Source: SHVO01 sp041906145
GTDB lineage: Bacteria; Pseudomonadota; Alphaproteobacteria; Rhodospirillales; Rhodospirillaceae
Assembly: GCA_041906145.1 (NCBI GenBank)
Contig: JAYRJU010000010.1
Coordinates: forward strand, 1-64,000
DNA length: 64,000 bases
Direction: 5' to 3'
Below the pieces are notes generated by a model. The model saw only the letters and a program-made list of their open reading frames with translations. It was not told the origin of the DNA and ran no database searches. Position 1 is the stretch's first letter, and the number at the start of each line of letters is the position of its first letter. This document shows positions 26,011 through 35,017 of this stretch, in pieces. The translations under genes and the position numbers were made by a program.

Positions 26011-27455
26011 ACATCGCAATCAAGCGCACCTATCGTCTGGGCGAGTTCCACGAGTTCAAGTCCGACGACCGCCGCTTCCTCTACCTGGTCCCCGCGGGCG
26101 CGATCTTTGAAATGGACGGCCCGGCCGCGCGGGTGATCGACCGCCTTGCTGTGGCCCCGGCCGGACACGACGAACTGATGGCCGATCTGGTCGCCGCGGG
26201 CATGGAATCGCTCGATGCTCACGAATTGATTGGCGAACTATTCTCGGCGCGTGTCATCAGCACGGGCGAGATCGCGCCGACCCCGCTCGCGAACCCGCCG
26301 GACGATTTTCCGCTGCAGTCCCTGGTGATGAACATCACCAACCAGTGCAATCTCTCGTGCACCTACTGCTATGAATTCGGCCAGGACAAGATCGCGACGC
26401 CGCAGGGCAAGCCGAAGTATATGGATATTACGACGGCAAAGGCGTCGGTCGACTTCCTGCTGAAGCAATCGGTGGGCCGCAAGGCGATCCACATCACTTT
26501 CTTCGGCGGCGAAACCTTGATGAACTTCCCGCTGCTGAAGGAAATCGTCACTTACGCCAAGGAAAAGACCGAAGCCGAAGGTCGTACGGTCGATTTCAGC
26601 CTGACCACCAACGCCACCCTGCTCACGCCGCCGATCATCAAGTTCCTGTCGGAGAACGAAATCGGCGTGACGGTGAGCATGGACGGCCCGCCGGAACTGC
26701 AGGACAAACGGCGCGTCTATAAAAGCGGCAAAGGCAGCTATGCCGTGGTGGAGCCGCGCATCCGCGACCTGATCGCCAACCACCGCACCCGCGCGATCAC
26801 CGCACGCGTGACGCTGACGGACGGTGTGACGGATGTGATCCGCATCTACCGCCACTTGAAGGAAGACCTGGGCTTCCATGAGATCGGTTTCGCGCCGGTC
26901 ACGTCATCGTCCGACGCCGACTATGCCATCAACGGCAAGGACATGGACAGCGTGGTGGAACAGTTCCATGCGCTGGCGGACGAATGGTTGGAATACGCCC
27001 TTCAGGGCCGCATGCATGGGTTCACCAATGTCAGCGATACCCTGTCCGAATTGATCCAGGGCGTGAACAAGTCCCATCCCTGCGGCGCCGGCCTCGGCTT
27101 GCTTGGTGTTGGCCCGTCGGGAGACCTGACGCCGTGCCACCGCTTCGCCGATGCCGACGATCACACGCTGGGACATGTGAACACCGGCCTTGATCGCGGC
27201 AAGCAAAGCGATTTCCTGACCAAGGGTCACATCAACGCCAAGTACGACTGCCAGAGCTGTTGGGCGCGCCCCTTATGCGCCGGCGGCTGCCACCACGAGG
27301 CCTTCGTCCGTTACGGCGATACGGGCCATGCGAACCTGCATTACTGCGATTGGATCAGGGACTGGACGAACAAGTGCCTGGAGATCTACGGCGCCGTCGC
27401 GGTTCACAATCCGAAATTCTTGGAAAGATTTGCCGAAAGGAAGGCGCTGTCATGA
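26007..27455 (+). CDS. qhpD: Radical SAM peptide-crosslinking enzyme for QhpC
   Basis: The 482-residue protein has the radical SAM motif C114-NLS-C118-TY-C121 and a C-terminal SPASM-type iron-sulfur region (CQSCWARPLCAGGCHHE). In known systems it builds the intrapeptide thioether links (Cys to Asp/Glu) in the QhpC precursor before export. The start at 26007 overlaps the qhpA stop. An open frame continues upstream to 25887, but that portion lies inside qhpA. Confidence 0.95.
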   Translation: MNIAIKRTYRLGEFHEFKSDDRRFLYLVPAGAIFEMDGPAARVIDRLAVAPAGHDELMADLVAAGMESLDAHELIGELFSARVISTGEIAPTPLANPPDDFPLQSLVMNITNQCNLSCTYCYEFGQDKIATPQGKPKYMDITTAKASVDFLLKQSVGRKAIHITFFGGETLMNFPLLKEIVTYAKEKTEAEGRTVDFSLTTNATLLTPPIIKFLSENEIGVTVSMDGPPELQDKRRVYKSGKGSYAVVEPRIRDLIANHRTRAITARVTLTDGVTDVIRIYRHLKEDLGFHEIGFAPVTSSSDADYAINGKDMDSVVEQFHALADEWLEYALQGRMHGFTNVSDTLSELIQGVNKSHPCGAGLGLLGVGPSGDLTPCHRFADADDHTLGHVNTGLDRGKQSDFLTKGHINAKYDCQSCWARPLCAGGCHHEAFVRYGDTGHANLHYCDWIRDWTNKCLEIYGAVAVHNPKFLERFAERKALS

Positions 27456-27790
27456 AACACCTTCGCGCGCTCAACAAGAAAGCACGCCGCATCGACGATA
27501 TCCTTTCGTCGCAGGAAGCGGACGTCGTCGCCCTTCAACAAGGGTCTAACCCAAACCGGCCGCATGTGCCCATGGGCTGCAGCCTCGCCTTTTCGCCCGG
27601 CTGGGAAGTCGACGCCAGCGGCGGCACTGCCGGCCTTTGTCAGCCGGTCGAACGCGACATCTACGATTGTTACGTGACCTGCTTCTGGCCCGCCCAGGTG
27701 CCCGATCACGTCAACAACTATCCCGATTGGGCCGACAAATGCGCCGTCGCCACCAAAGACTGGCGCAAGCTCGACCTCGTGTTCCCCTAG
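27452..27790 (+). CDS. qhpC: Quinohemoprotein amine dehydrogenase gamma subunit precursor (CTQ)
   Basis: The 112-residue precursor carries the substrate residues of the modification system. By spacing to the known Paracoccus enzyme I see Cys43-Glu52, Cys63-Asp69 and Cys77-Asp85 for the three thioether bridges, and Cys73 with Trp79 for the cysteine tryptophylquinone. An amphipathic leader of about 36 residues, rich in Lys/Arg, would be removed by QhpE. The ATG at 27452 overlaps the qhpD TGA. A longer frame from 27260 is inside qhpD and is not used. Confidence 0.95.
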   Translation: MKHLRALNKKARRIDDILSSQEADVVALQQGSNPNRPHVPMGCSLAFSPGWEVDASGGTAGLCQPVERDIYDCYVTCFWPAQVPDHVNNYPDWADKCAVATKDWRKLDLVFP

Positions 27791-27804
27791 ATCCTGGATT
27801 AACG

Positions 27805-28905
27805 ATGAAAAAGTTTTGCACCGGCATCGCCGCGGTCCTTGGGACAATCGCAGTTTGGGGAAATGCGCAAGCCGCGTCCCTCTTCATGGGCGCATATCCC
27901 GATTCCGTGGTCGTGTTCGACGACAAGAGCGGCGTTCTGATCGACCGTATCCATCTTGAGACGGGCCTGCCGACAAGCCTGCGCCTGTCGGCTGATAAGA
28001 AGCGCATCTATGTGACCACCCTGACGAACGGCGGCGTCGAGGTGATCGATGTGGCCTCGCGCAAAGTCATCAATCACTTCGTTCTGAATACGCCGACCAC
28101 CCGCTACCGTTTCAGCGGCGGCGTCCCCGACCCCAGCGGCAAGCTGTTCTATGCCGTCGCCACCAAAATCGACAAACAGCTCGACCGCTACGATGTCGAA
28201 GAGCCGAAATTCACGATCATCGACCTTGAGACAAAGGAAGTCGTGAAAACGGTGGCCCTGGCCGAGGAAGATGAGAACGCACTGCGCGGCGGCTTCGCGC
28301 GCACCGGCGTGGAACTTTCGCCGGACGGCAAGTTCCTCTACCACTTCGGTGACAAGGTCGTTGTGATCGATACGGCCGACTTCAAGGTCGTAGATCGCAT
28401 CCAACTCGCCCGTCCCGATCTCGACGGCCTCGAAAGCGGGACGTTCGGCAGCGTGCTCGACACGATCCGCGAGCCCGGGGAATTCACCTCGGTCTTCAAT
28501 GCCGCCGACCCGATCGTGCATAACAAGGTCTTCGGCGTGGGCCGTTTCGACCTGGCCAAGCGCACGTTCAACTTCACGCCCGTGGGTCCCGCGCCGGCCA
28601 ACATGACCGGCCTGCAGGTCGCGCCGAACAAGCGTGACGCCTATGCCGTGGTCACGACCGGTCTTTACGGAAACAAACGCTGCGAGTTCTGGCGCATCGA
28701 TCTTCAGAACAATGTGCTGCGCAACAAGAGCGAGTTCGCCTGCAAGTCCCGCTTCAGCTTTGGGATGTCGCATGACGGGCGCAAACTCTACATCTACGGC
28801 GCTAGCTTCGATCTTGAGGTCTACAACACCGACACCCTGCGTCTGGAGAAGACGTGGGACCTCAACAACGACGTCACCGGCGCCGGGATGGTCGTGGTCG
28901 AGTAA
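27805..28905 (+). CDS. qhpB: Quinohemoprotein amine dehydrogenase beta subunit (propeller)
   Basis: The 366-residue protein has a signal peptide (cut near NAQAA) and repeated blades (LSADKKRIYVTT, LSPDGKFLYHFG, SHDGRKLYIYG) of a seven-bladed beta-propeller, as in the enzyme's beta subunit that forms the active-site entrance with QhpC. It starts 14 bases after qhpC, so it is in the same transcript. Confidence 0.93.
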   Translation: MKKFCTGIAAVLGTIAVWGNAQAASLFMGAYPDSVVVFDDKSGVLIDRIHLETGLPTSLRLSADKKRIYVTTLTNGGVEVIDVASRKVINHFVLNTPTTRYRFSGGVPDPSGKLFYAVATKIDKQLDRYDVEEPKFTIIDLETKEVVKTVALAEEDENALRGGFARTGVELSPDGKFLYHFGDKVVVIDTADFKVVDRIQLARPDLDGLESGTFGSVLDTIREPGEFTSVFNAADPIVHNKVFGVGRFDLAKRTFNFTPVGPAPANMTGLQVAPNKRDAYAVVTTGLYGNKRCEFWRIDLQNNVLRNKSEFACKSRFSFGMSHDGRKLYIYGASFDLEVYNTDTLRLEKTWDLNNDVTGAGMVVVE

Positions 28906-28921
28906 TCCGAAATCGTCGTAG

Positions 28922-28952
28922 GATGGCGGTTCCCATCCGTGGAGCCGCCATC
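28922..28952. promoter_or_regulatory. Intercistronic hairpin between qhpB and qhpG
   Basis: GATGGCGG and CCGCCATC form an eight-base stem just after the qhpB stop and just before the qhpG ATG at 28958. It is the only sizeable gap inside the operon. It may protect the upstream structural-gene mRNA from decay or mask the qhpG ribosome site; both are inference. Confidence 0.55.
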
Positions 28953-28957
28953 GCGCC

Positions 28958-29962
28958 ATGACGTCCCATACCGTACTTGTCCGCGGCGACGGCGTGGCGG
29001 CCCTGGCCTGCGCTCACCTGCTTCTTAGGGCCGGTCATAAGGTCTCGTTGGAGCCCCGTGACCGCCGGCCCGTTCCCGCGTTGCTGCTGAGCGACCAAGC
29101 CCTCCATCTTCTCGGCGACATCTTCGAGAATCGCGCTCTTTTCGCCGACCGCCACCGCATTACCGCACGCCACGTGGCCTGGGGCGGCGAAACCATCGTC
29201 CTCCCCCATCGGGGCGTAGTGCTGGCGGAAGATGAACTGGCGCTATGCCTGCCCCGCCCGAAACAGACGCACCCCGTCCCCAGCTTCACGGTCCAGACGG
29301 CTCCCCCTCTGCCGCCGCCGGCGACAACCAAGCGGTTTGGATCGCAGCAAGCCTCCGGCGCGCAGGCGACGCTGAAAGCGTCAACGGACGCCGCCGCCTG
29401 TTATGTCGAATCCCTGCCGGCCGGCTGGCTTTTCCTCATCCCCACCAGCGTCCGTAACGCCTGGCTGCTAGCCGTCGGTGCCGGGACAACAGAGCTGCTG
29501 GATTCAAGCCGGTTGATAGCCCCGGTCCTGGATCGAGTGGAGGCGCCAACCCGGACGTTCGAGACGTCCCCAAGCATCGCAACGCCGGTACGCGGCGATG
29601 ACTGGATACTCTGCGGCTCGGCCGCGATGACCTTTGACCCGTTGTGCGGCGACGGGACAGCGAATGCCGCGCGGGAAGCGATCCTCGCGACCGCAGTTTT
29701 GAAAGCCGTCGCGGCGGGTGAAGACAAGGGCAACTTGCTCCTGCACTACGAGAGTTTGCTCATCGGCGCCATGCGCCGGCACTTGGCGACGTGCGCGGAC
29801 TTCTACGCGTCCGGCGGCGACGGTCCCTGGTGGCGATTGCAAACACGGCTTCTGCGCGAAGGTCACGATTGGTGCACCGCGCAGCTGGCGGGGATGCCGG
29901 AACCGCGTTACCGTCTCCGGGACTTCGATCTTATCCCTTTTGAGACGGCGCGCACCCCATGA
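28958..29962 (+). CDS. qhpG: Flavin-dependent monooxygenase for Trp hydroxylation in QhpC
   Basis: The 334-residue protein is a class A flavin monooxygenase: an N-terminal FAD-binding start (VLVRGDGVAALACAHLLL) and the second FAD motif (FDPLCGDGTANAAREA, about residues 225-240). The position in a qhp operon identifies it as QhpG, which hydroxylates the future quinone Trp after QhpD crosslinking. It looks somewhat short for the class, and the N-terminal glycine motif is GDGVAA rather than GxGxxG. Its stop overlaps the qhpF start (ATGA). Confidence 0.85.
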   Translation: MTSHTVLVRGDGVAALACAHLLLRAGHKVSLEPRDRRPVPALLLSDQALHLLGDIFENRALFADRHRITARHVAWGGETIVLPHRGVVLAEDELALCLPRPKQTHPVPSFTVQTAPPLPPPATTKRFGSQQASGAQATLKASTDAAACYVESLPAGWLFLIPTSVRNAWLLAVGAGTTELLDSSRLIAPVLDRVEAPTRTFETSPSIATPVRGDDWILCGSAAMTFDPLCGDGTANAAREAILATAVLKAVAAGEDKGNLLLHYESLLIGAMRRHLATCADFYASGGDGPWWRLQTRLLREGHDWCTAQLAGMPEPRYRLRDFDLIPFETARTP

Positions 29963-31659
29963 CCGCCACCTCCGCCGTCGCAGACTGGAACGCCTACAAA
30001 CGGCTTTGGGTTTTCCTAAAACCCTATACGGGCCAGTTGCTGGTGGTGGCACTGGTGAGCCTTGTCACGACCGGCCTCACCCTCATCCAACCTTACCTTT
30101 CGAAGCTTCTGATCGATGACGCGCTTCTCAAGCGCGACATGACGATGCTGGTCTGGCTGGCGGGCGCGATGTTCGCGGTTACGGTGGCAGGCTTCGTTGT
30201 GAACATCGCGACGAGTTACCGCTACCTCAAGATCTCCGCCGCGATGCTGTTCGATATGCGGGTGGCCTTGTTCCGTCATTTGCAAACTCTGTCGCCGCGT
30301 TTCTACGCCAGATTCCGCATGGGCGACCTTATGTCGCGTCTGAATGCCGACGTCGGCGAGGCGCAGCGAGCTTCCGCCGACAGCCTCTTGTCGGTGCTCA
30401 GCAATGTGCTCTTCCTGGCGGGAAGCATCGGCATGATGCTGTGGATGGAATGGCGCCTTTTCTTGGTCGGGACATTTCTGGTCCCGGCCTGCATCGCGAT
30501 ATTCCTGCATTACCAGCGAAGGCTAACGGCTCTCACCAATGAAATGCGCGAACGCGGCGCCGACGTGGGCAGTCATTTCGTCGATACGATCCTTGGCATG
30601 CGCGTCGTCACATCCCTGCTGGCCGACAAGCATGAGGTCGCAAGGTTCAAGGCCCGAAGCGACGCCTTCGTGGATAGCATGCTGCGCACGCAGATGGCTT
30701 CGTTCCTGACCGGCGCCCTACCCGGCACCATTCTTACCGCTTCGACGTCGGCCGTATTCCTCTACGGCGGCTATCTCATCATGCACGACCGGATGACAAT
30801 CGGCACCCTTGTCGCATTCATGGCCTATCACGCGCGTCTTCTTGGACCCATCCAGACGCTGATGGCGATGACGGCCGGCCTTGCGTCGGCGCGCGTCGCC
30901 CTCGGGCGCATCTTCGAGTTGCTGGATACGCCGGCGGAAGTCGTGGAACGGCCGGGCGCCCTGCCGATGGGGCCCTTAAACCGCTCGATACGTTTCGAAC
31001 ACGTCTCGGTCACCCACGACCGCGATCCCGTGCTCACCGATGTCACGCTGGAGATCCCGAAAGGCATCGTCTGCGCGGTGCTCGGGCCAAGCGGTGTGGG
31101 CAAATCCACGCTGGCGGATCTGCTTGTCCGCAACATCGACCCGAACGCCGGTGCGATCTCGATGGACGGCCAGGATTTGCGGGATGTGGCGCTGCGTGAT
31201 CTTCGCAAGGAAGTCATCCTTGTCGATCAGACGCCGCATCTTTTCAACGATACCATCGCCGCGAATATCGCCTTCGCCATGCCGGAGGCCAGCCGCGCCG
31301 CAATCGAGGCGGCGGCGGCGGCGGCGGGCCTCACCGATACAATGAAGCGGCTGCCCGAGGGGTACGATACGCGTACCGGCGAGCGCGGACTGGCGCTTTC
31401 GGTGGGCGAGCGGCAACGCATCGCGATTGCCCGCGCGCTTCTCCGGCGGCCAAGCGTGCTGATCCTGGACGAGCCGACCTCGGCTCTCGACACACAAACC
31501 GAAGAACTGGTGGCCATCGGCCTGCGCAAGGTCCTGCCCGAGGCAACGATCATCGTCATCACGCATAAGGCTTCGCTGGCGCAACGCGCTGACGCGACGA
31601 TCGTCATTGAGAGCGGCCGCGCGACGTTCTCGGAAAAAGCCGTGATGGTCGCGGAATGA
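29959..31659 (+). CDS. qhpF: ABC exporter for the modified QhpC peptide
   Basis: The 566-residue half-transporter has about six membrane segments (residues 20-310) and a nucleotide-binding domain with Walker A GPSGVGKST, signature LSVGERQRIA and Walker B VLILDEPTSALD. In the qhp system QhpF exports the crosslinked gamma subunit to the periplasm. Both ends overlap neighbouring genes by ATGA. Confidence 0.92.
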   Translation: MTATSAVADWNAYKRLWVFLKPYTGQLLVVALVSLVTTGLTLIQPYLSKLLIDDALLKRDMTMLVWLAGAMFAVTVAGFVVNIATSYRYLKISAAMLFDMRVALFRHLQTLSPRFYARFRMGDLMSRLNADVGEAQRASADSLLSVLSNVLFLAGSIGMMLWMEWRLFLVGTFLVPACIAIFLHYQRRLTALTNEMRERGADVGSHFVDTILGMRVVTSLLADKHEVARFKARSDAFVDSMLRTQMASFLTGALPGTILTASTSAVFLYGGYLIMHDRMTIGTLVAFMAYHARLLGPIQTLMAMTAGLASARVALGRIFELLDTPAEVVERPGALPMGPLNRSIRFEHVSVTHDRDPVLTDVTLEIPKGIVCAVLGPSGVGKSTLADLLVRNIDPNAGAISMDGQDLRDVALRDLRKEVILVDQTPHLFNDTIAANIAFAMPEASRAAIEAAAAAAGLTDTMKRLPEGYDTRTGERGLALSVGERQRIAIARALLRRPSVLILDEPTSALDTQTEELVAIGLRKVLPEATIIVITHKASLAQRADATIVIESGRATFSEKAVMVAE

Positions 31660-32342
31660 GTGTTCGTGTCGCCGTTGTCGACAGTGGCGTGAATCCGCGG
31701 CATCCGCATATCACCCCCGTGGCGGGCGGTGTCGGCATCAGCATGGCAGGCGAAATCGATTCAAGCGAAACGAGCTGGCTCGACCGTCTGGGACACGGCA
31801 CGGCCGTCATGGCTGCAATCCAGGAAAAGGCCCCCGAAGCGCGCTATTTCGCGGTGAAGGTTTTCCACGATGCCCTTCAGACGCGCGCACTCGCGCTGGT
31901 GCGGGCGATCGACTGGTGCATCGCTCAGAATATCGACGTCATCAACCTGAGCCTCGGGACCGTGAACGCGGCCTATGTGGAGGCCTTCGACGATGCAGTT
32001 TCCCGCTGCACGGAGCGCGGGATCATCCTGGCCGCGGCCCGCGAGGCGAACGAAACCCCTTGCTATCCGGGCTGCCTGGCGGGTGTCTTTGGGGTCGGCC
32101 TCGACTGGGATGTGCCCCGCGACACGTACAGGGTCGAGACCACGGAGCGCCCGGTCTTTTATGCCTCCGGCCATCCGCGTCCGATCCCAGGCGTGCCGCA
32201 GAGCCGCAATTTGCACGGCATCAGTTTCGCGGTCGCCAACATGAGCGGCATTATCGCGCGCAGCTGCGCGGGACTGACGGCAAGCCCAGGCCGCTTCGCC
32301 GAGATCGAGGCCCTGTTGATCTCGGCCGCTACGCCTAAATAG
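31656..32342 (+). CDS. qhpE: Subtilisin-like leader peptidase for QhpC
   Basis: The 228-residue S8-type serine protease has D9 (VVDSG), H46 (GHGTAV), the oxyanion N131 and S189 (GISFAVAN). It lacks a signal peptide, so it acts in the cytoplasm, where QhpE is known to cut the QhpC leader after crosslinking. It is the last gene of the operon; the next gene has its own promoter and operator. Confidence 0.9.
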   Translation: MSVRVAVVDSGVNPRHPHITPVAGGVGISMAGEIDSSETSWLDRLGHGTAVMAAIQEKAPEARYFAVKVFHDALQTRALALVRAIDWCIAQNIDVINLSLGTVNAAYVEAFDDAVSRCTERGIILAAAREANETPCYPGCLAGVFGVGLDWDVPRDTYRVETTERPVFYASGHPRPIPGVPQSRNLHGISFAVANMSGIIARSCAGLTASPGRFAEIEALLISAATPK

Positions 32343-32367
32343 CTAACATCAGTGTTTGGCCGGAACG

Positions 32368-32381
32368 TTGACCACGGTCAA
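32368..32381. promoter_or_regulatory. FNR/FixK-type operator before hemF
   Basis: TTGACCACGGTCAA is a perfect palindrome matching TTGA-N6-TCAA. Its centre lies 64 bases before the hemF ATG, a position compatible with activation at about -41 of the transcript. Confidence 0.75.
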
Positions 32382-32438
32382 CGCGGCCGGTGTGCGGCAC
32401 CTGCTCTCTTGAACCCTCGCTTCAGGAGGAGTGGAAGT

Positions 32439-33305
32439 ATGCACGCCTTGAGCCGTCCCGCAGTCTCTACCAGTGTCATAAACGATGCCTTCGTGAAGGA
32501 TGCAGCGGCATACTTTCGGAAGCTCCAGGACCGCATTTGCGCCAGTTTTGAAAGCTTCGAAGACTTGGCCCGCTTCGAGCAGACCGAATGGGAGCGGCCG
32601 GCCGGACATCGCCTCAAGGGCGGCGGCCGGATGAGGGTCATGCGCGGGAAAGTATTCGAGAAGGTTGGCGTCAACGTCAGCCACGTGTGGGGAACGTTAT
32701 CGGACGAAGGAATCAAGCAAGTCCACGGCGCGAAAGAGTCCGGCGGCGCGTTTGTCGCAACCGGAATCTCATTGGTGTCGCACATGGCCAATCCGATGGT
32801 CCCCATCGTGCATATGAACCTGCGTCTCATGGCGACAAGCCGCTGTTGGTTCGGCGGCGGCGCCGATCTCACGCCAACCTTTCCAATCGACGAAGATACG
32901 ACGGAGTTCCACGAGAGCCTGAGAGCCGCCTGTGACAGATATCGCCCAGATGCCTATGCGCAATACAAACAGTGGTGCGACCGGTACTTTTACCTTCCGC
33001 ACAGGCAGGAACCGCGCGGGGTGGGCGGGATTTTCTTCGACGACCTCAATAGCGGCGATCTCGGGCAGGATTTCTCGTTTGTCCGCGACGTCGGCAACGC
33101 CTTTGTTGAGGCCTATCCAAAGATCGTGGCCCGTCGCCAGCATATGGCCTTCACGGAGGACGATCTCCAGAAGCTCATGATCAAGCGCGGGCGATACGTC
33201 GAGTTTAATCTGGTCTATGACCGCGGCACCAAATTTGGCTTTGCGACCGATGCAAATCCGGATGCTTACCTCATGAGCATGCCGCCGACCGCGAAGTGGC
33301 CCTGA
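32439..33305 (+). CDS. hemF: Aerobic coproporphyrinogen III oxidase
   Basis: The 288-residue protein carries HemF signatures: WFGGGADLTPTF, the block YFYLPHRQEPRGVGGIFFDD, and GRYVEFNLVYDRGTKFG. It uses oxygen to decarboxylate coproporphyrinogen III in heme synthesis. The ATG at 32439 follows AGGAGGAG (32424-32431). Control by an FNR-type operator fits a need for more heme when oxygen falls and high-affinity oxidases are made. A DUF/VIT gene follows on the same strand. Confidence 0.95.
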   Translation: MHALSRPAVSTSVINDAFVKDAAAYFRKLQDRICASFESFEDLARFEQTEWERPAGHRLKGGGRMRVMRGKVFEKVGVNVSHVWGTLSDEGIKQVHGAKESGGAFVATGISLVSHMANPMVPIVHMNLRLMATSRCWFGGGADLTPTFPIDEDTTEFHESLRAACDRYRPDAYAQYKQWCDRYFYLPHRQEPRGVGGIFFDDLNSGDLGQDFSFVRDVGNAFVEAYPKIVARRQHMAFTEDDLQKLMIKRGRYVEFNLVYDRGTKFGFATDANPDAYLMSMPPTAKWP

Positions 33306-33430
33306 GACCTCGGTGGCGGGCATGCGCCTTGGAGATACCGCCTCGCATTCGCAGAGATGATTCGTGCAGACCGTCGGCATAAGCTCGGAGAAGATTGACG
33401 ATCTCCGACATCTCCTTCCTACTGCTCCCC

Positions 33431-34132
33431 ATGGTGCGTCTGAAACGGCATAACGAACGTCACGCAGTCTCTCGCATTGGATGGCTCCGCGCCGCCGTCC
33501 TCGGCGCGAATGATGGAATCGTTTCTACAGCCAGCCTGATTTTAGGGGTCGCGGCCGCCTCGGCGAGCAAACAAGACGTCATGCTCAGCGGGATTGCCGG
33601 CTTGGTCGCCGGCGCAATGTCGATGGCGGCGGGCGAGTATGTGTCCGTGAGTTCACAATCCGATAGCGAAGACGCGGATCTCGCCCGGGAAAAGCAAGAG
33701 CTGGTAGAAATGCCCGAGCAAGAACTCAATGAACTGACATCCATTTATGTCGCGCGCGGTCTCGACGCCGCGCTCGCAAGACAGGTGGCCGTTCAATTGA
33801 CCGCGCACGATGCACTGGCGGCGCATACGCGTGATGAATTTGGGATATCGGACTCCAATGAAGCGCGTCCCGTACAGGCGGCTTTAGCTTCGGCAGCCAC
33901 ATTCTCGGCCGGCGCCGCATTGCCGATTGCAGCCGTGCTGGTCACTCCACTCCAGTGGGTGACGCCCGCCGTCGCGGCGGCCTCTCTCCTGTTCTTGTGC
34001 GGTTTGGGCGCCGCCGGCGCTGCCGCTGGGGGCGCCGCCATTTGGCGCCCAGTCGCGCGCGTCGTATTTTGGGGCGCCCTCGCAATGGCGATCACGGCCG
34101 GCATAGGACGGCTTTTTGGCGCGGTCGTTTAA
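33431..34132 (+). CDS. VIT1/CCC1-family iron/manganese transporter
   Basis: The 233-residue membrane protein has the Ccc1/VIT1 core: RAAVLGANDGIVSTASLILGV, then SIAGLVAGAMSMAAGEYVSV-like (here GIAGLVAGAMSMAAGEYVSV) and a charged hydrophilic loop, then three C-terminal helices. The family exports or stores Fe/Mn. I use the ATG at 33431; a TTG at 33395 would add 12 residues. It lies 125 bases after hemF and may be in the same transcript. Confidence 0.85.
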   Translation: MVRLKRHNERHAVSRIGWLRAAVLGANDGIVSTASLILGVAAASASKQDVMLSGIAGLVAGAMSMAAGEYVSVSSQSDSEDADLAREKQELVEMPEQELNELTSIYVARGLDAALARQVAVQLTAHDALAAHTRDEFGISDSNEARPVQAALASAATFSAGAALPIAAVLVTPLQWVTPAVAAASLLFLCGLGAAGAAAGGAAIWRPVARVVFWGALAMAITAGIGRLFGAVV

Positions 34133-34159
34133 GCCCGAAATTGCAAGGGATGCGCGGGG

Positions 34160-34825
34160 TTAAGTCGGCGTTCGCGCTCGGTCTTTAGAAATGAGAACGA
34201 CGGATACGACCGCCACCCAGGCAAGATAGGCCGTGATCGAGGCGCGTTCCCATACGCCTATCCAAGGCGTTGGCAAACCTTGTTCAATGTGCCCTGCTTC
34301 CAGACTGGTGAGAGAGCCGAAGACCGTCATCACAACAATCGTAACCACTGTATAGGCGCGCATCACGCCACGAAACGCCGCTGCGCCAAAGCTCATTGCC
34401 GCGATCATGAGCAGCACCGTTCCGCCCGCCCAGACGAGATGCAGCGTGTCCGTCAAAGTGCCGCCACCCGCCGCAATCACCGAGCGCTGATGCATCGGAG
34501 GCCAATAGAGGCCAAACGCACCATACACGCCAATCAGGACTCCTGAGATCCGCAGCCCCTTGCGTTCTTCAATCGAATCCCAAACACCCCATCCAAACGC
34601 GATGATTAGCATCGTGTAAACTGACGCGAGAGCTACCCATAGCGGTCGCGTGGGAGCGCCGATCGCGGAGAGTTCACTTATCGTCTGAGAGACGGAACTG
34701 TAACCGGGCCATGACAGTGGGATGAATATATTGAGCCCGACATAATAGGCCGACGATGCGACACCCGCCCAAAGCAGGACGCGCCGTGACGGTTTGAAGG
34801 TGAATGAACCATCCCGCTCTCGCAT
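34160..34825 (-). CDS. DUF998-family membrane protein
   Basis: The 221-residue protein has six or seven membrane helices and the DUF998 phrase YSSVSQTISELSAIGAPTRP near residue 45. Function is unknown. The start at 34825 is preferred. The frame also stays open to a TTG at 34957, but that codon is inside an FNR-type box. The gene is transcribed away from the oxidase operon, so the box at 34944 may also act on it. Confidence 0.7.
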   Translation of the reverse strand: MRERDGSFTFKPSRRVLLWAGVASSAYYVGLNIFIPLSWPGYSSVSQTISELSAIGAPTRPLWVALASVYTMLIIAFGWGVWDSIEERKGLRISGVLIGVYGAFGLYWPPMHQRSVIAAGGGTLTDTLHLVWAGGTVLLMIAAMSFGAAAFRGVMRAYTVVTIVVMTVFGSLTSLEAGHIEQGLPTPWIGVWERASITAYLAWVAVVSVVLISKDRARTPT

Positions 34826-34943
34826 AATTACATGATATTGGCGGCCGGCGCCGCTCGGACCACTGACGCAAATCAAGGTGACCAGGCCGTTACGATTCAA
34901 ACGCGGGGGTTGAGCTAAATCGCGCGAGGTGCCGCAGCCTCGA

Positions 34944-34957
34944 TTGATCGGAATCAA
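34944..34957. promoter_or_regulatory. FNR/FixK-type operator before the ba3 oxidase operon
   Basis: TTGATCGGAATCAA is a perfect TTGA-N6-TCAA site. The centre is 67 bases before the first oxidase gene at 35018 and 125 bases before the DUF998 start in the other direction. Confidence 0.75.
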
Positions 34958-35017
34958 TGTGTAACTTCAACGCTTCCGCGAGTCTGTCCGGAGACCACTT
35001 ACCAAGGGCAGAGGTTC

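Noticed and set aside
33390..33410. TTGACGATCTCC before the VIT-family gene as another FNR-type box
   Set aside because: Only the left half matches; the right half is not TCAA.
34826..34957. Longer DUF998 protein starting at TTG 34957
   Set aside because: The TTG is part of an FNR-type palindrome and the added residues do not resemble the family.
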